33,279 bases of DNA, from positions 1 to 33,279 of IMG/VR virus record IMGVR_UViG_3300008266_000260; one strand, 5' to 3'. Under the pieces are notes generated by a model that was not told the origin of the DNA, ran no database searches, and saw only the letters and a list, made by a program, of their open reading frames with translations. Position numbers and translations under genes: made by a program. Positions 21,619-28,991 of the stretch are shown here, piece after piece. Each line of letters begins with the position of its first letter. The first letter of the stretch is position 1. The stretch comes from a virus.

Positions 21619-21979
21619 TGCCCGGCAAGGCCCCTGGAAGCCCGCAGGAGCGCCGATCAGGGGCTGGGCTAGGCATGGGTACCAGCTCAAGCCTCCAGCG
21701 CCTTGTAGGCCCTGTGTCGCAAACCCAGACGAACGTATGGGTTCTGTACAAGGCAGGGGGGGGTGCCTGGCGTGTCCAGAACCAGGGGGAGGGGGCAGCG
21801 TGTCCCTGGGGAGCCGAGGCCAGCCATATGCGCCGGTACGCGCCTGCGCGATAACGCGCACGTCAACGCACGCGTGAGGAAGGCGCCCTTTGCCCCCCTA
21901 CCCCCGGCATCGCTAGGCGGGGGCCACCCTCAATTTTTTCTCACCTTTTCGACGACAATCTTTTTTAAGGAGAACGTAA
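21619..21979. other. Noncoding, structure-rich gap between early and packaging genes
   Basis: No convincing gene is seen. The gap holds AGGCA-G8-TGCCT (21751-21768), further G runs (785-789, 791-795, 808-811) with quadruplex potential, two more GTGTCC hexamers (21772, 21800), a perfect palindrome TGCGCGATAACGCGCA (21845-21860), CACGCGTG (21869-21876), and a C5/G5 hairpin (21901-21923) followed after 10 bases by six T. It could hold a terminator, regulatory sites or the packaging signal, since terminase genes follow. A 79-codon ORF from 21615 has unnatural composition. Confidence 0.5.
21901..21939 (+). terminator. Weak candidate terminator
   Basis: CCCCCG and CGGGGG form a 6-bp stem with an 11-base loop; the T6 run begins 10 bases after the stem, further than usual. 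It would end the early operon. Confidence 0.3.
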
Positions 21980-22264
21980 ATGGCCACTAACTACGAGATG
22001 CGCCCTGGTCAAGGGTCTGCTTTCAAGAACGACAAGAAGACCGAGGATTGGCACCCTGCCTACAAGGGCAAGGTGATGCTGCCCGATGGTTCGCTGCATT
22101 GGCTGGACATCACGCCGAAGAAGACCAAGGCTGGGGACACCTGGCTGGCGGTGAAGGTGGGCAACCAGATCCAGGGTGCTGCCAGGCCGATGGACTCGCA
22201 CAACGAGGCCAAGGGCAACGGGTATCAGCCGCAGCCTGCTGATGACTCTGACATCCCGTTCTGA
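21980..22264 (+). CDS. Small protein with SSB-type acidic C-terminal tail
   Basis: A 94-residue protein, MATNYEMRPGQGSAFKNDKK, with a beta-rich middle (KGKVMLPDGSLHWLDITPKK) and a polar linker ending DDSDIPF. This terminal tip is nearly identical to that of bacterial SSB, which binds many replication and repair enzymes. The body is too short for a normal SSB OB fold, but a reduced OB fold is possible. It may organise host or phage repair enzymes on single strands with RecT. AAGGAG lies 8 bases before the ATG, and it is followed by TGATG overlap with the small terminase. Confidence 0.7.
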   Translation: MATNYEMRPGQGSAFKNDKKTEDWHPAYKGKVMLPDGSLHWLDITPKKTKAGDTWLAVKVGNQIQGAARPMDSHNEAKGNGYQPQPADDSDIPF

Positions 22265-22698
22265 TGGCCCGGCCTAAGTCTCGCGTGTCCGAGCAGATCC
22301 CGTCCCTGAAGAACTGGGGCGGGGTCAGGAGCGTCCAGCGTCGGCTGGAGCGCAGCAGCACCATCATGGCCAACCGTGAGGCTGTGGCCTATGCGCTGCT
22401 GTGCATGGCCAACACGAAGATCACCGACATCATGACCTGGGACGAGTCTGGCCAGGTCAGGGTCAAGGCTGCATCGGACATTCCTGAACACGCGCTGCAG
22501 GCGATCAAGACCATCCGCACCCGCGTGGACAAGGAAGGCAACAGCACGCTGGAGATCGAGCTGTACGACAAGGTGGGGGTTCTGCGTCTGCTGGCCAAGG
22601 CGAGCGGTCTGCTGGACAACCCTGACGATGGCTCGGAGAAGCCCAGCGTGATTGATGTGAACGTGGTGGCCCCGCCGCCGGAGGTATCGCATGAATGA
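22264..22698 (+). CDS. terS: Terminase small subunit
   Basis: A 144-residue protein with a basic N-terminus, a central TKITDIMTWDESGQVRVKAA, then IPEHALQAIKTIR and IELYDKVGVLRLLAKASGLL. The DIPEHALxAI and LYDKxxxLxxLAKxxGL segments are characteristic of small terminases that recognise the packaging site. It lies upstream of the large terminase with two small genes between. Its start overlaps the previous stop (TGATG). Confidence 0.8.
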   Translation: MARPKSRVSEQIPSLKNWGGVRSVQRRLERSSTIMANREAVAYALLCMANTKITDIMTWDESGQVRVKAASDIPEHALQAIKTIRTRVDKEGNSTLEIELYDKVGVLRLLAKASGLLDNPDDGSEKPSVIDVNVVAPPPEVSHE

Positions 22699-22909
22699 CA
22701 TTGAAACCCTACGCGCCGCTGCCGAGCGGATCACAGCGCACAACGTGGCCCTGCGGTCTTTCCTGCTGCGGCTGCTCGATCCTGAAGACCTGGGCCATGC
22801 GGTCACCCGCGAGGTGCGCGAGAAGGCCACCACGCTGCTGTCCATGCAGAACATCTGCCCGCCCTGCTCCGGCAATTGCCGCCAGGGCCGGGACTGTCCC
22901 AACCGATGA
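22691..22909 (+). CDS. Small Cys-rich-tail protein (72 aa)
   Basis: Helical N-terminus (MNDIETLRAAAERITAHNVA) and a C-terminal cysteine cluster CPPCSGNCRQGRDCPNR (C-x2-C-x3-C-x5-C), which could bind zinc. The start overlaps the small terminase end by 8 bases. Similar CRQGRDCP endings occur in other phage proteins without known function. Confidence 0.6.
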   Translation: MNDIETLRAAAERITAHNVALRSFLLRLLDPEDLGHAVTREVREKATTLLSMQNICPPCSGNCRQGRDCPNR

Positions 22910-23178
22910 AGTACCGCTGCAGCTGCTCGCCCCTGAGCGCCTTTCATTGGCGAGATCCTGACCGGCCCAGGCTGATTGATTGGTCTGACCTGAACAAGTC
23001 CCAAAGCTCCTCCGCGCACTCCAGCGCGGTGGTCAATGCCAAGCGGGCCACCGGGGTGGATGTGGCCACCGTGCATGGCTTGTCGAACAAGCAGCACCCG
23101 ATGAAGCTCGACCCCAAGCACTTCCACGTTTTTATGAAAGCGGTCACCAGCGATGGCAAGAACAAAAGAACAAAGTGA
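22906..23178 (+). CDS. Small protein upstream of large terminase (90 aa)
   Basis: MKYRCSCSPLSAFHWRDPDR continues to a basic C-terminus (DGKNKRTK). I chose the ATG that overlaps the previous stop (ATGA); an upstream in-frame ATG adds only shadow residues. It overlaps the terminase start by 26 bases. The family is unknown; it could be a terminase accessory protein. Confidence 0.5.
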   Translation: MKYRCSCSPLSAFHWRDPDRPRLIDWSDLNKSQSSSAHSSAVVNAKRATGVDVATVHGLSNKQHPMKLDPKHFHVFMKAVTSDGKNKRTK

Positions 23179-24712
23179 CAAGGCCGTGGCCATGTCTGGC
23201 CTGCGCCTGGACTTCAGCAAGTCCCCGGTCATCTACGACTTCATCCAGTCCAACGCCTTCGTGCAGGGCATCATGGGGCCGGTTGGGTCGGGCAAGTCCT
23301 ACGGGTGCGCGTCCAAGATCTTCATCAAGGCCGTGCAGCAAAAGCCCAGCCCCATCGACAACATCCGCTACAGCCGCTGGGCGGTGGTCAGGAACAGCTA
23401 CCCCATGCTGAAGACCACCACCATCAAGACCTGGCTGGATCTGTTCCCTGAGTCCACCTTCGGCCCCATGCTGTGGACGCCACCGATCACCCACCACATC
23501 CGGCTGCCGGCCCGCGACGGTGCCGCAGGCATCGACTGCGAGGTCATCTTCCTGGCCCTCGACCAGCCCAAGGATGTCCGCAAGCTCCTGTCCCTGGAGC
23601 TGACCGGGGCCTGGGTCAACGAGGCCCGCGAGCTACCCAAGGCGGTGATCGACGGCCTGACGCACCGGGTCGGACGCTACCCGACCAAGCGCGACGGCGG
23701 CGCTACCTGGCACGGCATCTGGATGGACACCAACCCGATGGACGATGACCATTGGTGGCACAACATGGCCGAGAAGGAAAAGATGTCCGGCCCCTATGCC
23801 TGGAAGTTCTGGAAGCAGCCAGGCGGCGTGATGGAGGCAGACCCCGACACCCTGCCGGACAACCCCGAGGCCAACGATCATGTGTTCTCAGCGGGCAAGT
23901 GGTGGAAGGTCAACCCCAAGGCCGAGAACATCAACAACCTGCCTGGCGGCTACTACCCGCAGATGCTGCTGGGCAAGAACCTCGACTGGATCCGCTGCTA
24001 TGCAGGGGGCCTGTACACCTACGTCCAGGAAGGCCGGCCCGTCTGGCCAGAGTACGAGGACAGCACCATGTCCGGCGACACCGAAGTGGATCCGACCGTG
24101 CCGATCCAGATCGGCCTGGACTTCGGCCTGACGCCCGCGGCCACCATCGGCCAGCGCCTGCCCAATGGCCGCTGGCTGATCCACAAGGAGATCGTCACCT
24201 TCGACATGGGCCTGGAGCGGTTCGGCCTGGAGCTGCTGGCCCTGCTCAACCAGCACTACCCCAACCACCAGGTGCTGCTGTGGGGTGACCCCGCCGGCAT
24301 GGCCAGGGATGCGATCTACGAGGTCACCAGCTTCGACTTCTTGCGAACCCTGGGGCTACGGGCGCAGCCGACGGCCAGCAACGACTTCAAGGTGCGCCGG
24401 GAAGCCGCGGCAGCCCCTATGCAGCGCCTGATCGCCGGCAAGCCAGGGCTGATCGTCAACAGGCAATGCAAGCTCCTCCGCAAGGCCCTGGGCGGCGGCT
24501 ACCATTTTAAGCGCGTGTCTGTCGGTTCTGGCCAGGAGCGATTCAGGGATGCGCCCAACAAGAACGAGCATTCGCACATTGGCGACTCCTTCGGCTACCT
24601 GATGCTCGGCGGCGGCGAGTACAACCGCATGACCCGCACCCCCAGCCTGGGCGGCAGGCCCATGAACCAGACCGTCATCATGAAGCAGGACTTCGATGTC
24701 TTCTCTGGGTGA
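23153..24712 (+). CDS. terL: Terminase large subunit
   Basis: A 519-residue packaging motor. The ATPase part has Walker A GPVGSGKS (42-49) and a Walker B-like GAWVNEARE (about 150-158). The nuclease part has the acidic residues of an RNase H fold: Asp in IGLDFGLTPAA (about 320), Asp in LLWGDPAG (about 377) and Asp in HSHIGDSFGYL (about 475). It would cut replicated DNA and pump it through the portal. The length and motif spacing match podoviral TerL. The ribosome site at the chosen ATG is weak, so Met14 is an alternative start. Confidence 0.92.
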   Translation: MARTKEQSDKAVAMSGLRLDFSKSPVIYDFIQSNAFVQGIMGPVGSGKSYGCASKIFIKAVQQKPSPIDNIRYSRWAVVRNSYPMLKTTTIKTWLDLFPESTFGPMLWTPPITHHIRLPARDGAAGIDCEVIFLALDQPKDVRKLLSLELTGAWVNEARELPKAVIDGLTHRVGRYPTKRDGGATWHGIWMDTNPMDDDHWWHNMAEKEKMSGPYAWKFWKQPGGVMEADPDTLPDNPEANDHVFSAGKWWKVNPKAENINNLPGGYYPQMLLGKNLDWIRCYAGGLYTYVQEGRPVWPEYEDSTMSGDTEVDPTVPIQIGLDFGLTPAATIGQRLPNGRWLIHKEIVTFDMGLERFGLELLALLNQHYPNHQVLLWGDPAGMARDAIYEVTSFDFLRTLGLRAQPTASNDFKVRREAAAAPMQRLIAGKPGLIVNRQCKLLRKALGGGYHFKRVSVGSGQERFRDAPNKNEHSHIGDSFGYLMLGGGEYNRMTRTPSLGGRPMNQTVIMKQDFDVFSG

Positions 24713-24734
24713 TAGCGCCGCGCCATCGCTTCGC

Positions 24735-24762
24735 TTGCATCCTGTACAGACCCCAATAGAAT
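24735..24762 (+). promoter_or_regulatory. Candidate promoter just upstream of cupin-like gene
   Basis: TTGCAT and TAGAAT are 16 bases apart. The -10 is good and the -35 weak. The transcript would start near 24769, only a few bases before the ATG at 24773, giving an almost leaderless message. Confidence 0.45.
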
Positions 24763-24772
24763 CTACTGGAAC

Positions 24773-25294
24773 ATGGACGCCCTGCAGGTATTTGAAAGCG
24801 ACAACCAGCTGACGCCTGTACAGATGCGTGAGCGGGTGGTGGCGCTGCAAGACCAGCTGCTGCAGATGGAGCAGGCTGACATTGTGACGCTGCACAAGTT
24901 CCTGCCGGGGGTCTATGAACGCACGATTGTGATCCCTCCCTGGACGGTGCTGACAGGGGCGGCGCACAAGACGGCCTACAGGGTGCGGCTTGAGCGTGGC
25001 GTCATTGCGGTCAACACCGACGATGGTGTGCGAGTGCTTGAGGGGCCGTGCGAGTTTGATGTGGCTGCCGGGTTTCAGCGGGCAGGCCGGGTGTTTGAGC
25101 ATGAGGTGGTCTGGACTGACATCTATGCGAACCCGGACAACTGCAGGGACATCGACAAGCTAGAGGATCGCCTGTACGAGGTGCCGTCATGCGGCATGGG
25201 TGACAAGCGCAGGTTGGATGAATTGGCGCTGATAGCGCAAGGAGAAGCTAAATGTCTGGATGGATTTCAGCAGCAATCGTTGCCACGGGCGTAG
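24773..25294 (+). CDS. Cupin-like beta-barrel protein, virion region
   Basis: A 173-residue protein. An N-terminal helix (about 16-42) is followed by a beta-barrel-like region: YERTIVIPPWTVLTGAAHK (49-67), RLERGVIAVNTDDG, GPCEFDVAAGFQRAG, HEVVWTDIYANPDN. The turns and His/Glu placements (His65, Glu74, His110) resemble small cupin domains found in phage structural regions. Metal binding is possible but not clear. It starts just after a promoter candidate and has little room for a leader. Its C-terminus overlaps the next gene by 43 bases. Confidence 0.6.
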   Translation: MDALQVFESDNQLTPVQMRERVVALQDQLLQMEQADIVTLHKFLPGVYERTIVIPPWTVLTGAAHKTAYRVRLERGVIAVNTDDGVRVLEGPCEFDVAAGFQRAGRVFEHEVVWTDIYANPDNCRDIDKLEDRLYEVPSCGMGDKRRLDELALIAQGEAKCLDGFQQQSLPRA

Positions 25295-25701
25295 TCAACG
25301 CCTACCAGGCAAACCGCAGCCGCCAGAAGGCGTCTGACGACCAGCGCAAGGCGCTGCAGCAACAGGCAGAAGACGCGGCCAAGATGCGCGATGAGGTGTC
25401 GCGTCAGACCAGCGCCTATGCCCAGCAGGCTACGTCCCTGCAGCAGCAGGCCGACACAGCCCGCCAGCAGTTTGAGTTGTCCGCACAAACCTACCGCGAC
25501 AACAAGCTGGCGATGGAACAGAAGGCCCGCGAAGTCCAGGCCGCTGCCGATGAGGAGCGCCGCAAGGCTGCAGCCGCTGAGGCCTCTGCCCTGCGTGCCC
25601 GCACCCGCGGTGGCCGCCGCTCGCTGCTGTCTGGTGAGCGCATGGACGCCGAGCTGGGCCTGGGCATGAACCTGGGCGGCTCCTCGGGGATGTTGCAGTA
25701 A
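25252..25701 (+). CDS. Coiled-coil protein with N-terminal hydrophobic segment
   Basis: A 149-residue protein: a short hydrophobic N-terminal segment (WISAAIVATGVVNAY, 4-18), a Gln/Ala-rich coiled coil (about 30-105) and a basic, Gly-rich end (RARTRGGRRSLLSGERMDAE, then NLGGSSGM). AAGGAG lies 7 bases before the ATG, which decides this start inside the end of the cupin-like gene. The composition resembles small internal virion or membrane-contact proteins located before the portal. No enzyme motif is seen. Confidence 0.6.
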   Translation: MSGWISAAIVATGVVNAYQANRSRQKASDDQRKALQQQAEDAAKMRDEVSRQTSAYAQQATSLQQQADTARQQFELSAQTYRDNKLAMEQKAREVQAAADEERRKAAAAEASALRARTRGGRRSLLSGERMDAELGLGMNLGGSSGMLQ

Positions 25702-26279
25702 TGGCCACCTTCCGTCCAACCCAAGCAAACCTCGCCCGCCTGTCGCGCCGCATGGGCGGCATCGACCGCTTGGCTGGCGAGTACAAGCAACAGCTCTCAG
25801 CTCTCACCGATGACTACGCCAAGAGCTTCAGGGAATACCAGGGCCGCGTGACCGAGCAGATGGCCCCGTTTGAAGCGGCCATGAAGCAGTACCAGGAGGT
25901 GGCCAACCCTCAGTACCAGGGCGCTCTGTCCGACTACAACGCCAAGCTGGAGGCCTACCGCCAGCAGCTGGCAGAGCTTGAGAAGGATCCCGTGGTCGAG
26001 AAAGAAGGCGAAACCAAATACAAGACCTGGTACGGCAAGACCAAGACCGAGAAGTTCACCTACTACGAGCCGAAAGAGATTCCGACCTTCACCGAGAAAG
26101 CGCCGACCGCGCCTGATGTGCCGATGGCCCCGCAGGTCGAGCAGTTCCAGGGCGGCGAACAGTTTGAGGCCAAGCGCAGCCAGCTGGGTCAGACCATGCA
26201 GCGCGAGGTGGGTGAGCGCCGCGCCGCACGCCTACAGGCCACGCGCCGCAGCAGCCGCACGATGTTGGGAGGTGCGTGA
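25701..26279 (+). CDS. Coiled-coil virion-region protein (192 aa)
   Basis: The N-terminus has a helical coiled coil (about 20-95). The middle contains a Lys/Thr-rich segment (EGETKYKTWYGKTKTEKFTY, about 105-124) then a Pro-rich stretch (about 130-150). The C-terminus is very basic (RRAARLQATRRSSRTML). It starts by TAATG overlap with the previous gene. A structural or DNA-contact role is possible; I do not recognise the family. Confidence 0.6.
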   Translation: MATFRPTQANLARLSRRMGGIDRLAGEYKQQLSALTDDYAKSFREYQGRVTEQMAPFEAAMKQYQEVANPQYQGALSDYNAKLEAYRQQLAELEKDPVVEKEGETKYKTWYGKTKTEKFTYYEPKEIPTFTEKAPTAPDVPMAPQVEQFQGGEQFEAKRSQLGQTMQREVGERRAARLQATRRSSRTMLGGA

Positions 26280-26449
26280 TGGACAAGGTGCAGAAGGTCA
26301 TGCGCGAGTACAAGGAGGGCACCCTGCACTCCGGCAAAGGCGGCCCCGTGGTCAAGAACCCAAAGCAGGCCATCGCCATCGCTCTGTCTGAGCAACGCCG
26401 CTACCGCGCCAAGCGCAAGGGCGGCCTGATGAAGGAGGCCACAGCATGA
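26279..26449 (+). CDS. DUF6496-like small basic protein (56 aa)
   Basis: MDKVQKVMREYKEGTLHSGK followed by a core PKQAIAIALSEQRR matches the DUF6496 pattern (VMREYKxGTLxSGSG...KQAIAIALSE) as I know it. It is strongly basic and may bind nucleic acid. It starts by TGATG overlap with the previous gene and overlaps the next by ATGA. Confidence 0.65.
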   Translation: MDKVQKVMREYKEGTLHSGKGGPVVKNPKQAIAIALSEQRRYRAKRKGGLMKEATA

Positions 26450-26619
26450 AGATCGAGATCGAGATCAAGAAGAACGGCAAAGACAAGCCGATGGAAAAGC
26501 CTGAGCTTGAAGACGAGCAGAAGGTGGCCCTGGGCAGAAAGCTGCAGAAGAACATGATGCTCACCCGCATGGAGCGCAAGCTGCTGGCGGCCTACCTGCT
26601 CAAAGAGGAGGACGACTGA
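26446..26619 (+). CDS. Small charged protein (57 aa), unknown
   Basis: MKIEIEIKKNGKDKPMEKPE is followed by a charged helix (LGRKLQKNMMLTRMERKLLA) and an acidic end (LKEEDD). The ATGA and TGATG overlaps on either side support translation. Function unknown. Confidence 0.55.
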   Translation: MKIEIEIKKNGKDKPMEKPELEDEQKVALGRKLQKNMMLTRMERKLLAAYLLKEEDD

Positions 26620-26783
26620 TGGACGCCAAGGAAGTCTGGGAAAAGCCCCGGCCCAAGGATCTGGGCAAACCCCGCGAGCTGTCAGACGCGCAGAAGCGCA
26701 TGGCAATGCGCCGGGCGCAGAAGGCCGGTCGCCCCTACCCCAACCTGATCGACAACATGGCGGCAGCCAAGGCCAAGAAGTGA
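26619..26783 (+). CDS. Small basic protein (54 aa), unknown
   Basis: MDAKEVWEKPRPKDLGKPRE then a basic helix (DAQKRMAMRRAQKAGRPYPN) and AAAKAKK tail. It starts by TGATG overlap and its stop is overlapped by the GTG of the next gene. The RRAQKAGRPYPNLIDN segment looks like a short conserved motif, but I cannot name it. Confidence 0.55.
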   Translation: MDAKEVWEKPRPKDLGKPRELSDAQKRMAMRRAQKAGRPYPNLIDNMAAAKAKK

Positions 26784-27103
26784 GCAGGCTGAAAGACCCC
26801 GAGGGTGGCCTGACCGAGGCTGGCCGCCGCCACTACGAGCGCACGGGCGAGAGCAAGAACCTGCAGCCCGGCGTGAAGGAGTCAACCCCGTCGGGTGATC
26901 GTGCCCGCCGCAAGGGTTCATTCCTGACCCGCTTCTACACCGACCCGAGCGGGCCGCTGGTCAAGGACAACGGGGAGCCGACGCGCCTGGCGCTGGCAGC
27001 GCGTGCCTGGGGCGAGCCTGCCCCTCGCACAGCTGCAGCTGCTGCACGCCTGGCCGCCAAGGGCCGCAACCTGCTGGCCAAGTACAAAGCCGAAAAGGAC
27101 TGA
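26780..27103 (+). CDS. DUF6321-like protein upstream of portal (107 aa)
   Basis: Starting at a GTG that overlaps the previous stop (GTGA), the product reads MSRLKDPEGGLTEAGRRHYE, NLQPGVKES, RRKGSFLTRFYTDPSGPLVK, TRLALAARAWGEPAPRT. This is the pattern of the DUF6321 family as I know it, common in phage structural regions. Basic and Ala-rich at the C-terminus. Function is unknown. Confidence 0.65.
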   Translation: MSRLKDPEGGLTEAGRRHYERTGESKNLQPGVKESTPSGDRARRKGSFLTRFYTDPSGPLVKDNGEPTRLALAARAWGEPAPRTAAAAARLAAKGRNLLAKYKAEKD

Positions 27104-27110
27104 TTGCATC

Positions 27111-28724
27111 ATGGAATACAAAGACAAAACCGGCGGGATGCGCCTGACCCCCGAGCAGATCATCAAGCGCCAGGACATCGCCCAGAAGAAGAAGGACGAG
27201 TTCCAGGCGCTGTACATGGATGCCTACGAGTTCGCCCTGCCCCAGCGCCAGCTGTACGGGGTCTGGGAGGGCAACTACACCGGCAAGAACAAGATGACCC
27301 GGGTCTTCGACTCGACGGCCATCAACTCCACCCAGCGGTTCGCCAACCGGCTGCAGTCCGCGGTGTTCCCGCCGCAGCGCAAGTGGTGCCGCCTGGATGC
27401 CGGCAGCGACATCCCCGCCGACCGCCGCGGCACCGCCAAAGCCGTGCTGGAGGCCTACAACGACAAGATGTTCACCGTCCTGCGGCAGTCCAACCTGGAC
27501 ATCGCTATGGGCGAGTTCCTGCTCGACCTGGCCGTGGGTACCGCCTGCATGATGGTGCAGCCCGGCGACGATGTCAGCCCCATCAACTTCATCCCGGTGC
27601 CCCTGTTCCTGGTCACCTATGAGGAGGGCGCGAACGGCCAAGTGGACAACGTCTACCGCAAGATCCGCATGAAGGCCGAGTCCATCCAGCGCCAATGGCC
27701 AGATGCCAAGATCGAGGGCCAGCTCAAGCGCCTGATCGAGGACAAGCCCACCGAGGATGTGGAGCTGCTGGAGGCCACCATCTATGACGCCAAGCGTGGC
27801 GACTACTGCTACCACGTTATCTACAAGCAGGGCAAAGAGGAGCTGGTCTACCGCCGCCGCAAGTCCAGCCCCTGGGTGGTCAGCCGCTACATGAAGGTGG
27901 CCGGCGAGATCTATGGCCGCGGCCCGCTGCTCACCGCCCTGCCGGACATCAAGACCCTCAACAAGACCATCGAGCTGCTGCTCAAGAACGCCAGCCTGGC
28001 TGTCTCCGGGGTCTACACCGCTGCCGACGACGGGGTGCTGAACCCCAACACCGTCAAGCTGGCCCCCGGCGCAATCATCCCTGTGGCCCGCAACGGCGGC
28101 CCGCAAGGCCCGGCCCTGGCCGCCCTGCCCCGCTCCGGCGACTTCAACGTCAGCCAGCTGGTCATCAACGACCTGCGCCAGAACGTCAAGCGCATCCTGC
28201 TGGATGAATCGTTGCCGCCAGACAACATGAGCGCCCGCTCGGCCACCGAGATCGTGGAGCGCATGAAGGAGCTGTCCCAGAACCTGGGCAGCGCCTTTGG
28301 TCGCCTGATCAACGAGACGATGATCCCGCTGGTGTCCAAGATCCTGGAGGTCATGGACGAGCGCGGCCTGATTGATATGCCGCTGCGGGTCAACGGTCTG
28401 GAGGTCAAGGTGGTGCCCGAGGCACCGCTGGCCCAGGCCCAATCCATGGACGAGGTGCAGGCCATCCTGCAGTACGCCCAGATCATGCAGACATTCGGCG
28501 CAGACGGCGCTGTGGCCCTCAAGACCGACGCCCTGCCCGACTACCTGGGCGAGAAGCTCGGCGTGCCCATGGCCGTCCGCAACACCCGCGAGGAGCGGGC
28601 CGTCATCCTGGAAGAGGCCCAGAAGTCTCAGCAAGCGCAGGTCATGGCTCAGGCCATGGCCATGCAGGCCCAGGCCGGCGGTGCGCCTATGCAGCCCCCG
28701 ATGGCTGAGGAGATGCCTGCATGA
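27111..28724 (+). CDS. Portal protein (T7 gp8-type head-tail connector)
   Basis: A 537-residue protein of the usual length for podoviral portals. Features include LYMDAYEFALPQRQLYG (about 32-48), DSTAINSTQRFANRLQSAVF and PPQRKWCRLDAGSD, then a conserved central wing, with a long C-terminal helical region (about 420-530, Gln/Ala-rich). Twelve copies would form the ring through which the terminase drives DNA and on which the tail assembles. The start at MEYKDK was chosen; the upstream frame overlapping the DUF6321 gene is shadow. It is followed by ATGA overlap with the Bbp19-like gene. Confidence 0.9.
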   Translation: MEYKDKTGGMRLTPEQIIKRQDIAQKKKDEFQALYMDAYEFALPQRQLYGVWEGNYTGKNKMTRVFDSTAINSTQRFANRLQSAVFPPQRKWCRLDAGSDIPADRRGTAKAVLEAYNDKMFTVLRQSNLDIAMGEFLLDLAVGTACMMVQPGDDVSPINFIPVPLFLVTYEEGANGQVDNVYRKIRMKAESIQRQWPDAKIEGQLKRLIEDKPTEDVELLEATIYDAKRGDYCYHVIYKQGKEELVYRRRKSSPWVVSRYMKVAGEIYGRGPLLTALPDIKTLNKTIELLLKNASLAVSGVYTAADDGVLNPNTVKLAPGAIIPVARNGGPQGPALAALPRSGDFNVSQLVINDLRQNVKRILLDESLPPDNMSARSATEIVERMKELSQNLGSAFGRLINETMIPLVSKILEVMDERGLIDMPLRVNGLEVKVVPEAPLAQAQSMDEVQAILQYAQIMQTFGADGAVALKTDALPDYLGEKLGVPMAVRNTREERAVILEEAQKSQQAQVMAQAMAMQAQAGGAPMQPPMAEEMPA

Positions 28725-28987
28725 GCGGCTGGGACGACCTGGACAACGCCGACCAGACCGAGGACAGGCGCGAGGCCACGCAAAAGCGTGAAGACCTGAT
28801 GCGCCTGTGTCTGCGCGTGTTCGGCACCGAGGATGGCCAGAAGCTGCTTGAGTGGCTGCGCGAGATGTATGTGGATGTGCCCGTTGCCGTGCCGGGCGCT
28901 GATCCCTCCCATGCCTTCTTTGCCGAAGGGCAGAGGAACGTGGTGCGGGACTTAATAGCGCGGATCAACCAAGCAAGGAAGCTCTAA
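28721..28987 (+). CDS. Bbp19-like small structural-region protein
   Basis: An 88-residue protein: acidic N-terminus, then LMRLCLRVFGTEDGQKLLEW (26-45) and AEGQRNVVRDLIARINQA. The pattern of a C..VFxTxDGQxxLxWL segment followed by xxEGQRxxVRxI matches the Bbp19-like family described in Bordetella phage BPP-1 relatives, usually between portal and scaffold. Function is not known; head assembly is likely from the position. Confidence 0.65.
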   Translation: MSGWDDLDNADQTEDRREATQKREDLMRLCLRVFGTEDGQKLLEWLREMYVDVPVAVPGADPSHAFFAEGQRNVVRDLIARINQARKL

Positions 28988-28991
28988 CCCA

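Noticed and set aside
21615-21854. 79-codon ORF starting at the end of the initiator gene
   Set aside because: ATGA overlap is suggestive, but the product is Gly/Pro/Ser/Gln-rich with G-run codons and looks like read-through of noncoding DNA.
26961-28634. 557-codon minus-strand frame opposite the portal
   Set aside because: Same antisense-shadow composition (Leu, Gly, His, Gln, Asp rich), with the plus-strand portal clearly real.
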